DNA of 64,000 bases from assembly GCA_963082875.1 (NCBI GenBank), contig OY720100.1, positions 3,224,001-3,288,000 on the forward strand, read 5' to 3'. Below, piece by piece: positions 35,801 through 46,716 of this stretch; the stretch's first letter is position 1; each line of letters opens with the position of its first letter. A program made the translations under genes and the position numbers. This DNA is from Corella eumyota. Taxonomy: Eukaryota; Chordata; Ascidiacea; Phlebobranchia; Corellidae. Under the pieces are notes generated by a model that saw only the letters and a list, made by a program, of their open reading frames with translations, did no database searches and was not told where the DNA came from.

Positions 35801-37077
35801 TCCGCTCCATTTTTAATGTCGTTAACATTTACCGATGGTTGAGAAGCTTGTTCACGTTTCTGTAAAACACTAGCACCTACACTTGACGAGCGGTATTTGC
35901 TTGTTCTAGTTCTGGTTGACCTAGATTGTCGTCCTTTTGGAGTGTCAGGGATTTCATCGACTGTGTTAACACCAGCAATATTTGATGTGACAGCTTTAAT
36001 ACCTTCCTTAGCCTTATTTAGGTAGGTTGAAAATGTTTTAACAGGTTTAGGCTTGTTTGAGTTTAACTGTTCAGGGCTTTTTGCTACTGGTTTAAGAGGA
36101 GAGTTTTTAGAAGGTTTAGATCTATTAATTCGAAGCTGGTTCACAGCGGTTTCACCAGATTTTGAAGTTACAACATATCCACTAGAGAACTGTTCAGACG
36201 CTGACCTATTTCGTTGTTTTTGACGAAATCGATCGCGACTTCTAGTATCTGCGTTAGTGTTTGCCCTTGTTATTACCTTTCTGTGCAGCCCGTTTGAAGG
36301 ACTGCTTTGAATTTGTGTACTTCTAATTGGTGATGGTCGATATGATTCTGGGCTGGTGTTGTTGGTGAAGTCACTGTCGTCATCTTCTATATTCATAGGT
36401 GAACCAGTTGATGCAGTTCCCATAGATTGTGATCCTGTGCTGTCGTTGTTTTGAGTGTTTGGTGACAAATCTGAAAAATTTATAAAACCATTTTTATTTA
36501 AAAACATACGTAGCTTATGTTTACCTAAGTTACTATAAATATTATTTTAATAGAAACAGAACTGGCAATTACTAATAGGGTGCGTATAATTTGATGGGTT
36601 TAACTTAAAACTATATAATATGAAATTAAACAGAAATTAATTTATTAAAAGTTAAGTTGACTGCACAGTGCACAATATCAAATAAATTACTGCTCAGTTT
36701 TTGTAGCTGTCTAGCTTTTGCACTTTTAACATATTTAAGCTTATCTGCTTCAAGTCTTTCAGCGGCAGTTTTCTTTTTTCCATCAGAATCTAAAATAAAA
36801 CAAGTTTAATAAAAGTTAGTATTCATTAGGTCTAGTTAAAAGCACTAAAATAATGATCCAAAATATACAAAAAAAATTACCAAAATCTAAATTAAGTAGA
36901 AGTTATATATATATAAGTTTGTTTTAATAAATTTTAATGTAGGTCAAAAAACCACAATTATATATTCATACTTTGTGAATTAACACTGGTGGAACGAAAA
37001 TAATCAGGTCCTTTGTTTAAAATTCTTATCGAGCTTTTGCCATAATTTGTCGGCGTACATTCCATATCTGTTCTCAT
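32804..37077 (-). CDS. FAM110 family protein, greatly enlarged
   Basis: FAM110 proteins are small centrosome and spindle-pole-associated proteins. Eleven in-phase exons: 37077-36972, 36789-36691, 36470-35427, 35274-35132, 35051-34925, 34807-34345, 34268-34159, 34083-33914, 33804-33692, 33518-33364, 33258-32804; 994 residues, against about 300-370 in vertebrates. RILNKGPDYFR (residues 18-28) is identical to human FAM110B, and AAERLEADKLKYVKS (44-58) matches AVERLEADKAKYVKS. The C-terminal block is also kept: SKSDVS...FELDRFF (about 793-812; FAM110B SKSDLS...DVERFF) and VSIIEKNARVMRWL (874-887; FAM110B ISAIERNARIIKWL). Between them are about 730 serine-, arginine- and asparagine-rich residues, apparently disordered. 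A 107-residue tail with PPPVPPR follows the last block. Confidence 0.9.
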
Positions 37078-40000
37078 GCTTGATTTCAATTCAGCAATAG
37101 CTTTGTTCGTTAATTTAATTTAAAAACAATTCTGAAATAAGTAAAAAAAATTCTTTTATACTAAATACCACATGATTTAAAATAATTAAAATATTTAAAC
37201 GCTGTAGGTTACAGTTCTCTAAATATAAGTTTATAACAAATTAAGATCTAATAAGTTCAAACTACACAGACAATAAAAAATTATAGTCCAGCAGGTGTTT
37301 GCTGAGCTATTAAACTAACTTTGACTATTGTTTAACATTCCTTAATAAAACACCTCTCCAATTTCTAAAAAACTTCCTGATTCGCCCCTTTTCTTGCTAG
37401 TTACTACTACAATAACGTTCTGTGTATTAAAGAAAGTACGACAATGGTATATATTGGAGAAATAGTATGACAAAAAGAAAAATCAGCCGATCTTGCGATT
37501 TTCTCCTAAACTTTGGTGATCGTATTTATAAAAAACATAATAACTACACGTGTGTATTGACCAACTACACTCAATTTACACAATATAGTCACAAAAAGTC
37601 AGTGTGCCTTTCTATTACGATAATCCCTTTGTATTACTACTACATAGGAATTTATTAAGTGAATTAGTTTTAAAAGAGAATAGTTGCGCTTAAGAAAAAA
37701 GGTTGTGACGTCAAAGTCAATTTTATTATACAAACAAATACAACAATCGTCCGATAGCTATAAGACAATGGACTAACAAAAACAATCAAAACTTGGCAAA
37801 TTACACAACCAAAATAGCAAATACTAACAAGCCCGTTGAAATAGCTTGCTAAAAATTTAAAAAAAACAGTGCGGTTTATGAACAGTTGACCTTACCTAAT
37901 AAGTTTTTTTCCATAAATATTTAAATGGGTCTGCCAACTGTCAAAAAATCGACATCATTATCTGATCATTAAGGTAAGTAACTATTCCCAATGCGAATTA
38001 AAAATTCGACAGTTGCGACCAAATCTCACGAGGTCACATTTCGTTATCTCACATATGATTGCGACTGGCACGGCGCCACATAAACCTTTAGCATCTTGTT
38101 TTACGACCCATGGTTGTCTATTTTATGCATATGCCAGTCAAAACGAACTGATTACAACAACCGTTAGTATGGTAACAAAGATTTTAATACAGTATTGATG
38201 ATCGATTTTTCCAAGACGTATTAATTCCATCTGTCCATTTGGATGAAGGATGAAGGATGTAAAATCTCCCAATCCATTTTACTAAGCTACAAAAACCACT
38301 GCCAAAAATCTATACCTGATTAAATATATGCCACGCAGCAGGGTTTAAGACAACGTCCAACTAATTACACTATGTAAAATTAATCCTATGTTTACTGTCG
38401 TATTTAAACAAAACGAAAAAGCAGGGTTGATTAGGCCATATTTAAAACCTCGTCTAAAAAATCAAACCCATGATAAAACTGTAAACAGAGTAGGCCTATG
38501 TCGCCACTTTTTGTTTAGAAAAACTCTCGAAACCTGCTAACTGTACGTTTAAGCATTTAAGCATACATGAAATGCGATATTTTGGGATTTTATGGTCGAC
38601 TGCTTAACGTTTATGACGTTGCGCAATAAAACGAAACTGTTAAAACACTAATCTTGACATTTTCGAATGATTACGGGCCCTGACCGAGTTGTCTAACAAC
38701 TAAAAAAGGTTTTTTAATGGAGAGTTATTTGATTGAACGGTTGGTTAATAACTTGTTATTACGCTAGATAAGATAAAGCTGCAAAAAGGATTTCTTTTTA
38801 ATAGTATAAAAGTTGTTTTTCTATTTTTACCAATACATTTCCATAACAAACTTGGTATTTTAAAACGGTTAGTTTATTTACTTAATGTGGTCTTGGCTTA
38901 GAGGGCACAAACAAATACCATAACATTCTTATACATTGGACAATAACAACGCTTTTTTTAATCTAAACAAAACGTATCTGTGTTTATATTTACTCAAGTT
39001 GGAAAGGGCTTTGCGCTGTCGATAACCAATCGCCGTAGCCGTTCCGTCAAGTAACTGGACAAAAGAACTTAGATACAACAACGCTGTCGTGTATGGCTGT
39101 ATTTAACTACTCAATAGTTAAACAATTGAGTGGTTAATAACATGCTAGCGTCGGTAAGCTTTGCTACAAAGCACCAAGAATGATATGGTAATAAAAAATC
39201 TTTTCATGTTACATCAGTAGGACCTATGGTAAAGTTATGACGTAATTAATGTTGAACAAGTATTTTGCAAACATTCAGTAAAAGCACCATGTTAAATTTG
39301 ATACTATCTACAGATGTTGCAAGCTTTTACATTATCGTTCATTACACCCATACTAAAACTCTCAGCTATAATTTATTGCCCATTATATACAAAACTTTAA
39401 AAGAAAACAAAAAAAAATCGGGTAGTTTTGTTTTGATTGATTTTTGGTTGATAGCATCTTCTTGAAATAAATTCAACTTCATTTTAAGTGGCCCATTAAA
39501 AATAAATAAGAAATTAAAAAAATATGAAAATAAATTGCGAAACTTTAAGTCTATATGATAACAACTACTAAGCGTAATAATTAAAACTAACTAATTAAAA
39601 CTTTTAGAACAAAAACACCTTTTTGAAATTAGTTTACCAAATAATGTATGGTGTTAGGTGTCTATTATTACGTCATAGAAACAATGTGTATAGTTCGCAA
39701 ACTTACATCCGCAGTTGTAAGATTTTCGCTCCTCTAGTTTAACCACAAATACGAAAAGCACGAGCTTAAATAAAAATTTACGTCACAATATTTGCATGAC
39801 GTCACTCTCAAGTACGGACTGATTACAGACAATTTTCTTTTGTTTGCGGAAAAGTTAATTAAGGAAATCTCGTACGTACAAAGCGATTGCTTTGTTTGAA
39901 CAAAGACAAAAAGATTTTTGATAAATCAAATAATGACATCACAATCTTCTTAATAAGCATAGATTTAAAAAACGTTAGATCGTTAAATTTAATCGTATTA

Positions 40001-43000
40001 TTTTAGGAAATTGAAAATCAAATTTATTATTAAACATTTATTAACTCTTAACATAAAATGGTCAGATGTGAAACAATAAAAGCACAAAAAAGTAACTTTT
40101 ATGCTTATATAGCTAATGTCAATTTAATATTACTACTAATGCCATTAAGACAATACATCAACTAATTAACCATAGCCTATACCTGTATTAATTCAGATAC
40201 TTTTAACTATCCACATGAAAACACACCTAGTCGTTTCAAATAGACACTGTTTAAAACCATATACCTTGTTGTATGCTAAAATCTAATAAAGAAACTTTTA
40301 AACATATTTTAAAACCGATTTAACTTACTGACGTTCACATGATATTCTGACAGACTGACTAACAGTAAGTTTTAAGCTCTGTATGATATTAACTGGTAAA
40401 TCGTAGAAAGAGTAAAAGGAGAAAGGGGATTAACAAATAAATGCCCTCTCGACCATGAGACTAAGAAATGCGTCATAACTTGACAAAATCACCAAACTAA
40501 ACAATAAATATGAACAAAAAATTTTCCACTAAAGTTAAAATGTATACGGCATTAAATAAATAATATTCAATAACTGTGAATACTAAAATCATGTTGTTAG
40601 CTAGGAGTGAAGTTACACTTCACACTATGTAAACCTGAATTAAAATTCGGTTTAGTTATTTAGAATTTTCTAAAGAGAAACAGGCAATTATATAAACCAC
40701 ACCACCTGCTTTGTAAACTCAACATCTTAGTTATTTTAACTTTTACTGATAAGATGTCAGCATTAGCTAAATATATCTACATTATTCCATGTAAACAGTC
40801 AAACTTCTAAATTAACTAGAAAGAAATAAATGATTAACTCCCACACTGCAGTTGAAACTTGTACAGTACTTTACAAACATGTTATTGAGTATGTGCTTAG
40901 AGGTTATTGCCCTAACCAAGCAAAAGGAACGTGTTATTGGGCAATTCAAATTCAAATAGAGCGCTTTTTGTGTGTTTTTATGTACATACAGTAACACAAA
41001 GTGAATTCGTGTGTTAGCTAATACAAATGATATTGTGCTGAGCGAGCAGATAACAGATTTAAAAACTAATAACCGATGCAAGTTTGTTGTTTTTTCTACT
41101 TCACCTAGATATTTTATTGTTTAGTTTGTTACTGTAACATATCCGTAAAACACCTGCAATAAAATTTACCCTTCACCATTTAACATGGTTTATTCTTTAC
41201 GATGCTGTTCACAATGTTTGCTAAAGTAGTAAAAAACGACTTTTTAACTATCGGCCATAAACTAACACATGTCAAGTAACTTGTTTTTTAATGGGTTAGG
41301 GTCCAAATGGACAAGTAAAATATATAACTTAAGTTGTTTAAAATATAGTATATGAAACTAATTTAGCTTTCCGCGGTTAATTTGCGGTAAAAGTTAATAA
41401 CTGTTGTGGGAATAATCAAATTAAATTAAGGTAATTATGACATCTGGTAACAAATTATCGCCTTACGAGCAACATTTTTCAATTTTATTAACTCCCAAAC
41501 GATCAATCAACTACATAACAGGCTGTTTTAACTAAAAATTATCTCCATTTTAAAATAGGTAAACGCATATTGATTTTTAAAGTGTCTTAATAATGAGCTA
41601 GTTTGCTGGATTTTATTAGAGTTTTGCACAAATGAAGCTCAAATGAATATTTGATATAGTTATGGCCTTAAGAAACACATTTATCAAGCATTACCAAACA
41701 AAACTTTATACTTTACGTCGATTAACATTTATAGAACCTAACATAAAATCTAAAGACTAAAACTATTAAAAACATACAGTAATTTTTCAAGACCCTTGAA
41801 CAAGTCACCTGCCAATAAAGGTGATTTTAAATTACATTAAGGCAATTTTATTTCTAAGCGTATTATAAAATTATTCAAATACTAAGTCTATTTCCATAGT
41901 AAAACTATCCTTCTAGTTAAACAGTGTTATTGTCCGCAAGTGGTAGTGCAAATACACGATTTTTCGGGACTTCACTAATTTGTCTTATACGACACATAAA
42001 CACTATCCCTTAGAATGTTAACCAATTAAAAAAGAAAGGTAACTGTATATACAACGCTGTCGACTTATTGTCCTCGACCAGGTCGACTTCCGAGTTGAGG
42101 ATTCGGTTTTAAAAGCTCCTTTGCTGATTTTAACAAGTGTAATTGAGACACTCTGTAAAAAGTTTCAAGTGTTCGGCGTTTTTATTCTAACTAGATATGT
42201 TAGTCTGCAATTGGCGACTTTTTTTTGTCTTTTTACAAGCTAATAATAAACAAATAACTAGTAATTGCTGTTTCGCTAGTAACGATTTAATTATTAACAA
42301 GTTGATATAAATGCGTTTTTAGAACGTACGACCTTTCTTAAAACTAAACTGTTTTTAAACTTATAAATAATTTAATTTAGAATAAAAGTATAAGGCATGA
42401 AAATCTTTCTTAAAATTATAGTAATTTGTCAATCAAATATTTCTTTATTTATCGTTAAATAAGATAAACGCATATTAGGTTCACTAATCTTTCTTTTATG
42501 TGTGTTGTTTAAACTTTATAGTCTGTGCTAAAAATCCACGTCTAACTTAACCTTTCCAACTACATAAGAAAACTCCGTCAGCTAAATACCAGAAACGACC
42601 GTGAAGTAAAAATTTCGCCGTGGGCTAATTATGACATAAAACGATTCAAAACATCACCACGATGAAGGTAATCGGCATAACAAACAAATAAGTTAATTTA
42701 AACTAGTTTAACCAAACAACACTTTCAATAAATTGGTCTTCCAACTTATTTCACAGCTTATTGAAACTCAATATTTATTATTTAAAGTAATAACAATTGG
42801 AACTGAAGCGAGATACAAATTTTTGAAACCCACAACAATCATCATATTTTAAACACAGATAAAAACTTAAAATTGAAACACAATTTCTGTCGAGCGTGTC
42901 AGCATCCTGTCGGGAACGATTACGTAACCGAGTTTTTTATTGTTTAAGGAGCATTTTGTTACAAACACACGGTTAAATTCGTTATTAAAGTTCGATGACA

Positions 43001-43532
43001 CACATTTTAACTTTAGCGTAACAAAGAAATCAAAGAAATCAGTTTCTTTACTGCCAACTACTGGTCAAAGCAAGATAGGCTAAACGGTAGGAATGTTGTG
43101 AGTAACGTAGGGCCATAGCTGTGCTAGGAGGAGGATGTGGTAGGACCTAAAATTGGTTAACACATTAGAACTGCTGCTTATTACCCCTTTTTAACGTTCT
43201 TGTAGAACAGTAAATCTGCTTTCCACCTATACTCATTGCATTGCAATTTAAGTTTACTCTAAAATCACGACATTGCAATTTAAATTAACTCTAAATTAAA
43301 ATGTGATATAAACTTTGTTAGTGGGTATTTGTTGCGTATGACCATTGCGCTCCTTTATAAGCACCATAAAGTAACAAACTGGTGGCGTTGTAACACTAAA
43401 ACAGGGAATATTACTAAAACTATCCGCAACTACATCAAAACTCCGTTATCCGCCTATGCACTCCGCATTTTACATATCTGCGTTTAAAGTTGTTTTGTTT
43501 AATTGTAGTAAAGTAAACAAGTAATTTATAAT
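37078..43532. other. 6.4-kb region without a gene between FAM110 and the BRMS1L-like gene
   Basis: Divergent starts flank it, so it should hold both promoters and perhaps distal enhancers or 5' noncoding exons. Open frames are short and composition is uniform AT-rich with no repeats of note. Palindromic TGACGTCA (CRE) occurs at about 37706-37713 and again at 39797-39804. Nothing else can be supported. Confidence 0.45.
39790..39804. promoter_or_regulatory. Composite octamer/CRE site
   Basis: ATTTGCATGACGTCA fuses a perfect POU octamer (ATTTGCAT) with a perfect CRE (TGACGTCA), sharing one T. It lies about 2.7 kb upstream of FAM110 and 3.7 kb upstream of the BRMS1L-like gene. Function is inferred from consensus only. 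Confidence 0.35.
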
Positions 43533-46364
43533 ATGGAAGAAACTAACTTAAATATAAACGATGATAGAATCGATTCAATACGTAGCAGCGCTGAAATAAC
43601 TGAAGAAGTTTCTAAAATTTTATCAACGCTTCCAGAAACGGCAGCAAAATTCGACGACTCTTCTGCAAATGAATGGTCAAACATGGATATCGACAAACAG
43701 GAAAATAATCAGGATAACAACCAATGTGCATCTCCACATATGAGTTCTTCAGAATCATCATCATCAGATAATGAGGTGATTGACATTTTTCTCAGACATT
43801 TTTAAAACAACAAAAAAACATGATGATATTAAAAAAATAACAAATATTAACCAGAGTGAAATTTGTTTGTAACTTAACAGCTCAAGCAAGATATTTAAGG
43901 ATATTTAGTAAAAACTTACAGTTTTTTTAATGTTTTTTACTTCAATCCTCTAAATAACGCTTCTACCCCTTTTAACTAATGTATCAGCCAAACTTTTTTG
44001 TCATTTTAACTGTTTAAATAAACACAAAAAGGTCCCTTTTTTACCGTGGTATGGCATATTTTAATGTTGTAACCCTGTTATATTTTAATGTTGTAACCCT
44101 GTTAATGGTAAATCGGGAGTTGTTTTTTTTTTGTTTTAATAATAGTGACATATCGTTCACACATATTTATTGTATATGTAGCAAATGTAAAGAATTACCT
44201 GAGATTAAAAAAACTTTTGTCATAATTGTAGGCTGATGAATCTGGAGCAGAAAGCTCAGAGCTTGATGAGGAAGATTGTAATAGAAGAAGATCACAATGC
44301 ATTGATGAGATGACAACAATTGAGAAGCAATTTACAGATATTCGTGACCAGTAGATATTGTTACCCATTTAATTTTGTTTATTAAAAAGGCAATTTAAAA
44401 AATTAGCTGTTCTCTTTAAACTTGTTTTAGGTAATTAACTTTTATAACCCTTTTTTAGGCAATTTTTTTCTCTTTTCAGATTGTACAAGGAAAGACACAC
44501 TCAAATATCAAGAAAACTAGAGGAAGTTAAAAATGAAACTGCCCCTGAATATTTGCAACAATTACAGTTATTAGAAGAAACAAAACAACAACGAATTCTG
44601 GTTTGAAATGTGAAATTTGTAAAAAACTTAATAGACTTAAATTGTTTATTTTAAAGAAAAATTGAATTGGTAGTGTTGTTTACAATTTTTGTATATTAAT
44701 AGGTCTCATCTGCATTACGAAAGCTAAGAATTGAATCTTTACAACTTTTACTTGAAGCTGAAAAAAATGCAAACACACAACATCTTAAGGTAAGCTAAGT
44801 AAAGCAATTTTTTTAGTAAGACAGAAATCCATTTTCCCTTTTTTTAATGCCTTTACTTTTGTTATAGAAATATAAAGTTCTTTGTTTAAAATTGTTTGTA
44901 ATAGTTTTTAAAAAAATATTCTATATTATTGCAATTCTATTTGAATCTAAGTTTATCTATTTTGCATTTAAATTTTTGAATATTAAATTTATTTTTTCAA
45001 GAATGAAAAAATGATGTTGATGGCACAAATTCAACTGGAGTTGGATGAAAAGATTCACATGTTGGAGGAAGATCGTGAAAATGTTGACCTCTCAACTGAA
45101 CTCTGGACTGACAAAACTCTGAGTGGAAACAAATACAACAAATCTGAATCATCTACTTTAAAACGAAGAAAAGAAAGAGAAGAAACTCCGCTTTCTTTTA
45201 ACACTTTTAGAAGCATTAAAAGAAAAAAGAAACCTGTCACCGTTACAGATATCCTTTTACTAAAAAAATTACCAATCTTTTAATAATGTTTTTAATTTTA
45301 ATTTATTTTTAAACAAAAAACCTACAGATTTGTCCTTAACATAATTTACGTCCCTATATTATTTATATGTTAAAAGATGAAGATATTGTGGATGATTGGG
45401 CCTCAATTAAAAAAGCAATTAACATTAGTCAACGCCGATCCACTTTAAAAAGTAAGTGTCAGTACTCTTTTATTTCATTTATTAATGTTAAAACTATTTT
45501 CTGGCCTTTTTTGCTTAATTTAAATATGTAAATTGGTCTTATAAACATACATAAATATTTTAAAACAATAATTTATCAAATATTACTGAATCTTATTTAA
45601 ACAAATAAGTCATTGCATCTAATATATAAACAATGTTATTGTGTTTTGTATAAAGTTAACTAAATAAAAACTTTAACTTGATTTAAATTAGCAACAGAAA
45701 TGTAAAATTGCTTAAAATATTAATTAAAATACTTCTTGTTTAGGTAAACGCCATTTACATACTTGTAGTTATGAAGGAGGAAAGTTAATGTACGGTGGGA
45801 AGTCTTTTAGTGAAGGACAATCTATTGTAATTAAAAACAGGGGAGAAACAACTATATAGTAAGTTATTTCTTCCATTTTACTTAACTTTTTAAATATTTT
45901 TTCAAATATTTTATTAAAAATAGATTTTATTAGCCAGTCAAAAAGGTATAGTCAGAACACTTGTCTTCACTACATGAGGTCTTGGATTTGATCCCCAGTG
46001 CTCTCATTTTGTAGCACACTTGAGTAAGACGCTATAAACGGTACAAATTTCTGCTAAGCCAATACCTTATCAGCAGCTTATAGAATTTTAAAACAATTAT
46101 AATCTATAATATTCCAAACTGGCAAAGGAAACTTGATACTGGGTAGGAGTAACTAATGTTACTCCATGTTTAGAATGTGGAGCCCACCTTTGCACATTAA
46201 AATTGTAAACAAAATATTCAACTTGTGATTTTGTTTAAATTGTTAGTGGAAAAATAACAGGACTTAATAACAAAGAAGTGTTAGTTTGCCAAAACAACGG
46301 AACTAAATCTAAACTACACATTCATCAACTACAACGTGGCAGATATACACTTCAACACATATGA
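43533..46364 (+). CDS. BRMS1/BRMS1L-like subunit of the Sin3-HDAC complex
   Basis: Sds3-like family protein that tethers histone deacetylases to Sin3 in the nucleus for repression. Eight in-phase exons: 43533-43775, 44232-44350, 44480-44600, 44703-44789, 45002-45248, 45350-45451, 45744-45858, 46247-46364; 383 residues (human BRMS1L 323). [19 protein letters not shown] and [19 protein letters not shown] match the Sds3 coiled coil. [40 protein letters not shown] and the C-terminal [18 protein letters not shown] also match BRMS1L. The first 81 residues are an acidic, serine-rich extension. The fifth intron is of the AT-AC type. The seventh contains a degenerate SINE. Confidence 0.94.
45249..45349 (+). 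other. U12-type (minor spliceosome) AT-AC intron in the BRMS1L-like gene
   Basis: The 5' splice site ATATCCTTTT matches the U12 consensus. TCCTTAAC at 45333-45340 matches the U12 branch-point consensus, and the intron ends TTTAC, placing the likely branch adenosine about 10-11 bases from the 3' splice site. Excision joins ...GTTACAG to GTCCCTAT and restores TGPYIIYML, which aligns with human BRMS1/BRMS1L SGPYIVYML. No GT-AG alternative produces an open frame across this junction. Length 101 bases, phase 1. Confidence 0.93.
45930..46200 (+). mobile_element. Degenerate tRNA-derived SINE in BRMS1L-like intron 7
   Basis: Diverged copy of the window's SINE family: GTATAGTCAGAACACTTG in place of the box-A head, GGATTTGATCCCCAGTGCTC for box B, and GGAGTAACTAATGTTACTCC in the tail. 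More decayed than copies in the 24-exon gene. Confidence 0.7.
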
Positions 46365-46716
46365 AAAAAAACGTTTTTTCTTTCAAATAATAATATAGTG
46401 TCTGAAAACATTAAAACTATAAAATCTGACGCCAAGCGCGGGAGGGGCAGTGGCAGAAGGTTATCTATTTTTGCACCTTTTTCTTTTTTTTAATAACAGA
46501 TAAAGATAAAAATTGGCTGATATTAACTACTCTATTTTATGATAATTAAAATAAATAACTCATGTTAAAGTTTGTTTTTATTGCTTGGTTAATGTACCGT
46601 AGTGCAACTTCTAAATATTGTAAACAATTATCAATAATAAATAAACTAAAAGCGCAAAAAACTGTTCTAGTAATTTATCATAAAAAAATAAAAATTTTCA
46701 AAAATAATTATGCAAA
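46365..46716. other. Convergent intergenic region
   Basis: Between the BRMS1L-like stop (plus) and the Ly6/uPAR-protein stop (minus). AATAAA on the plus strand near 46549 and on the minus strand near 46577 suggest overlapping 3'UTRs. The plus-strand frame at 46562-46813 is antisense to the last exon of the minus-strand gene. Confidence 0.5.
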
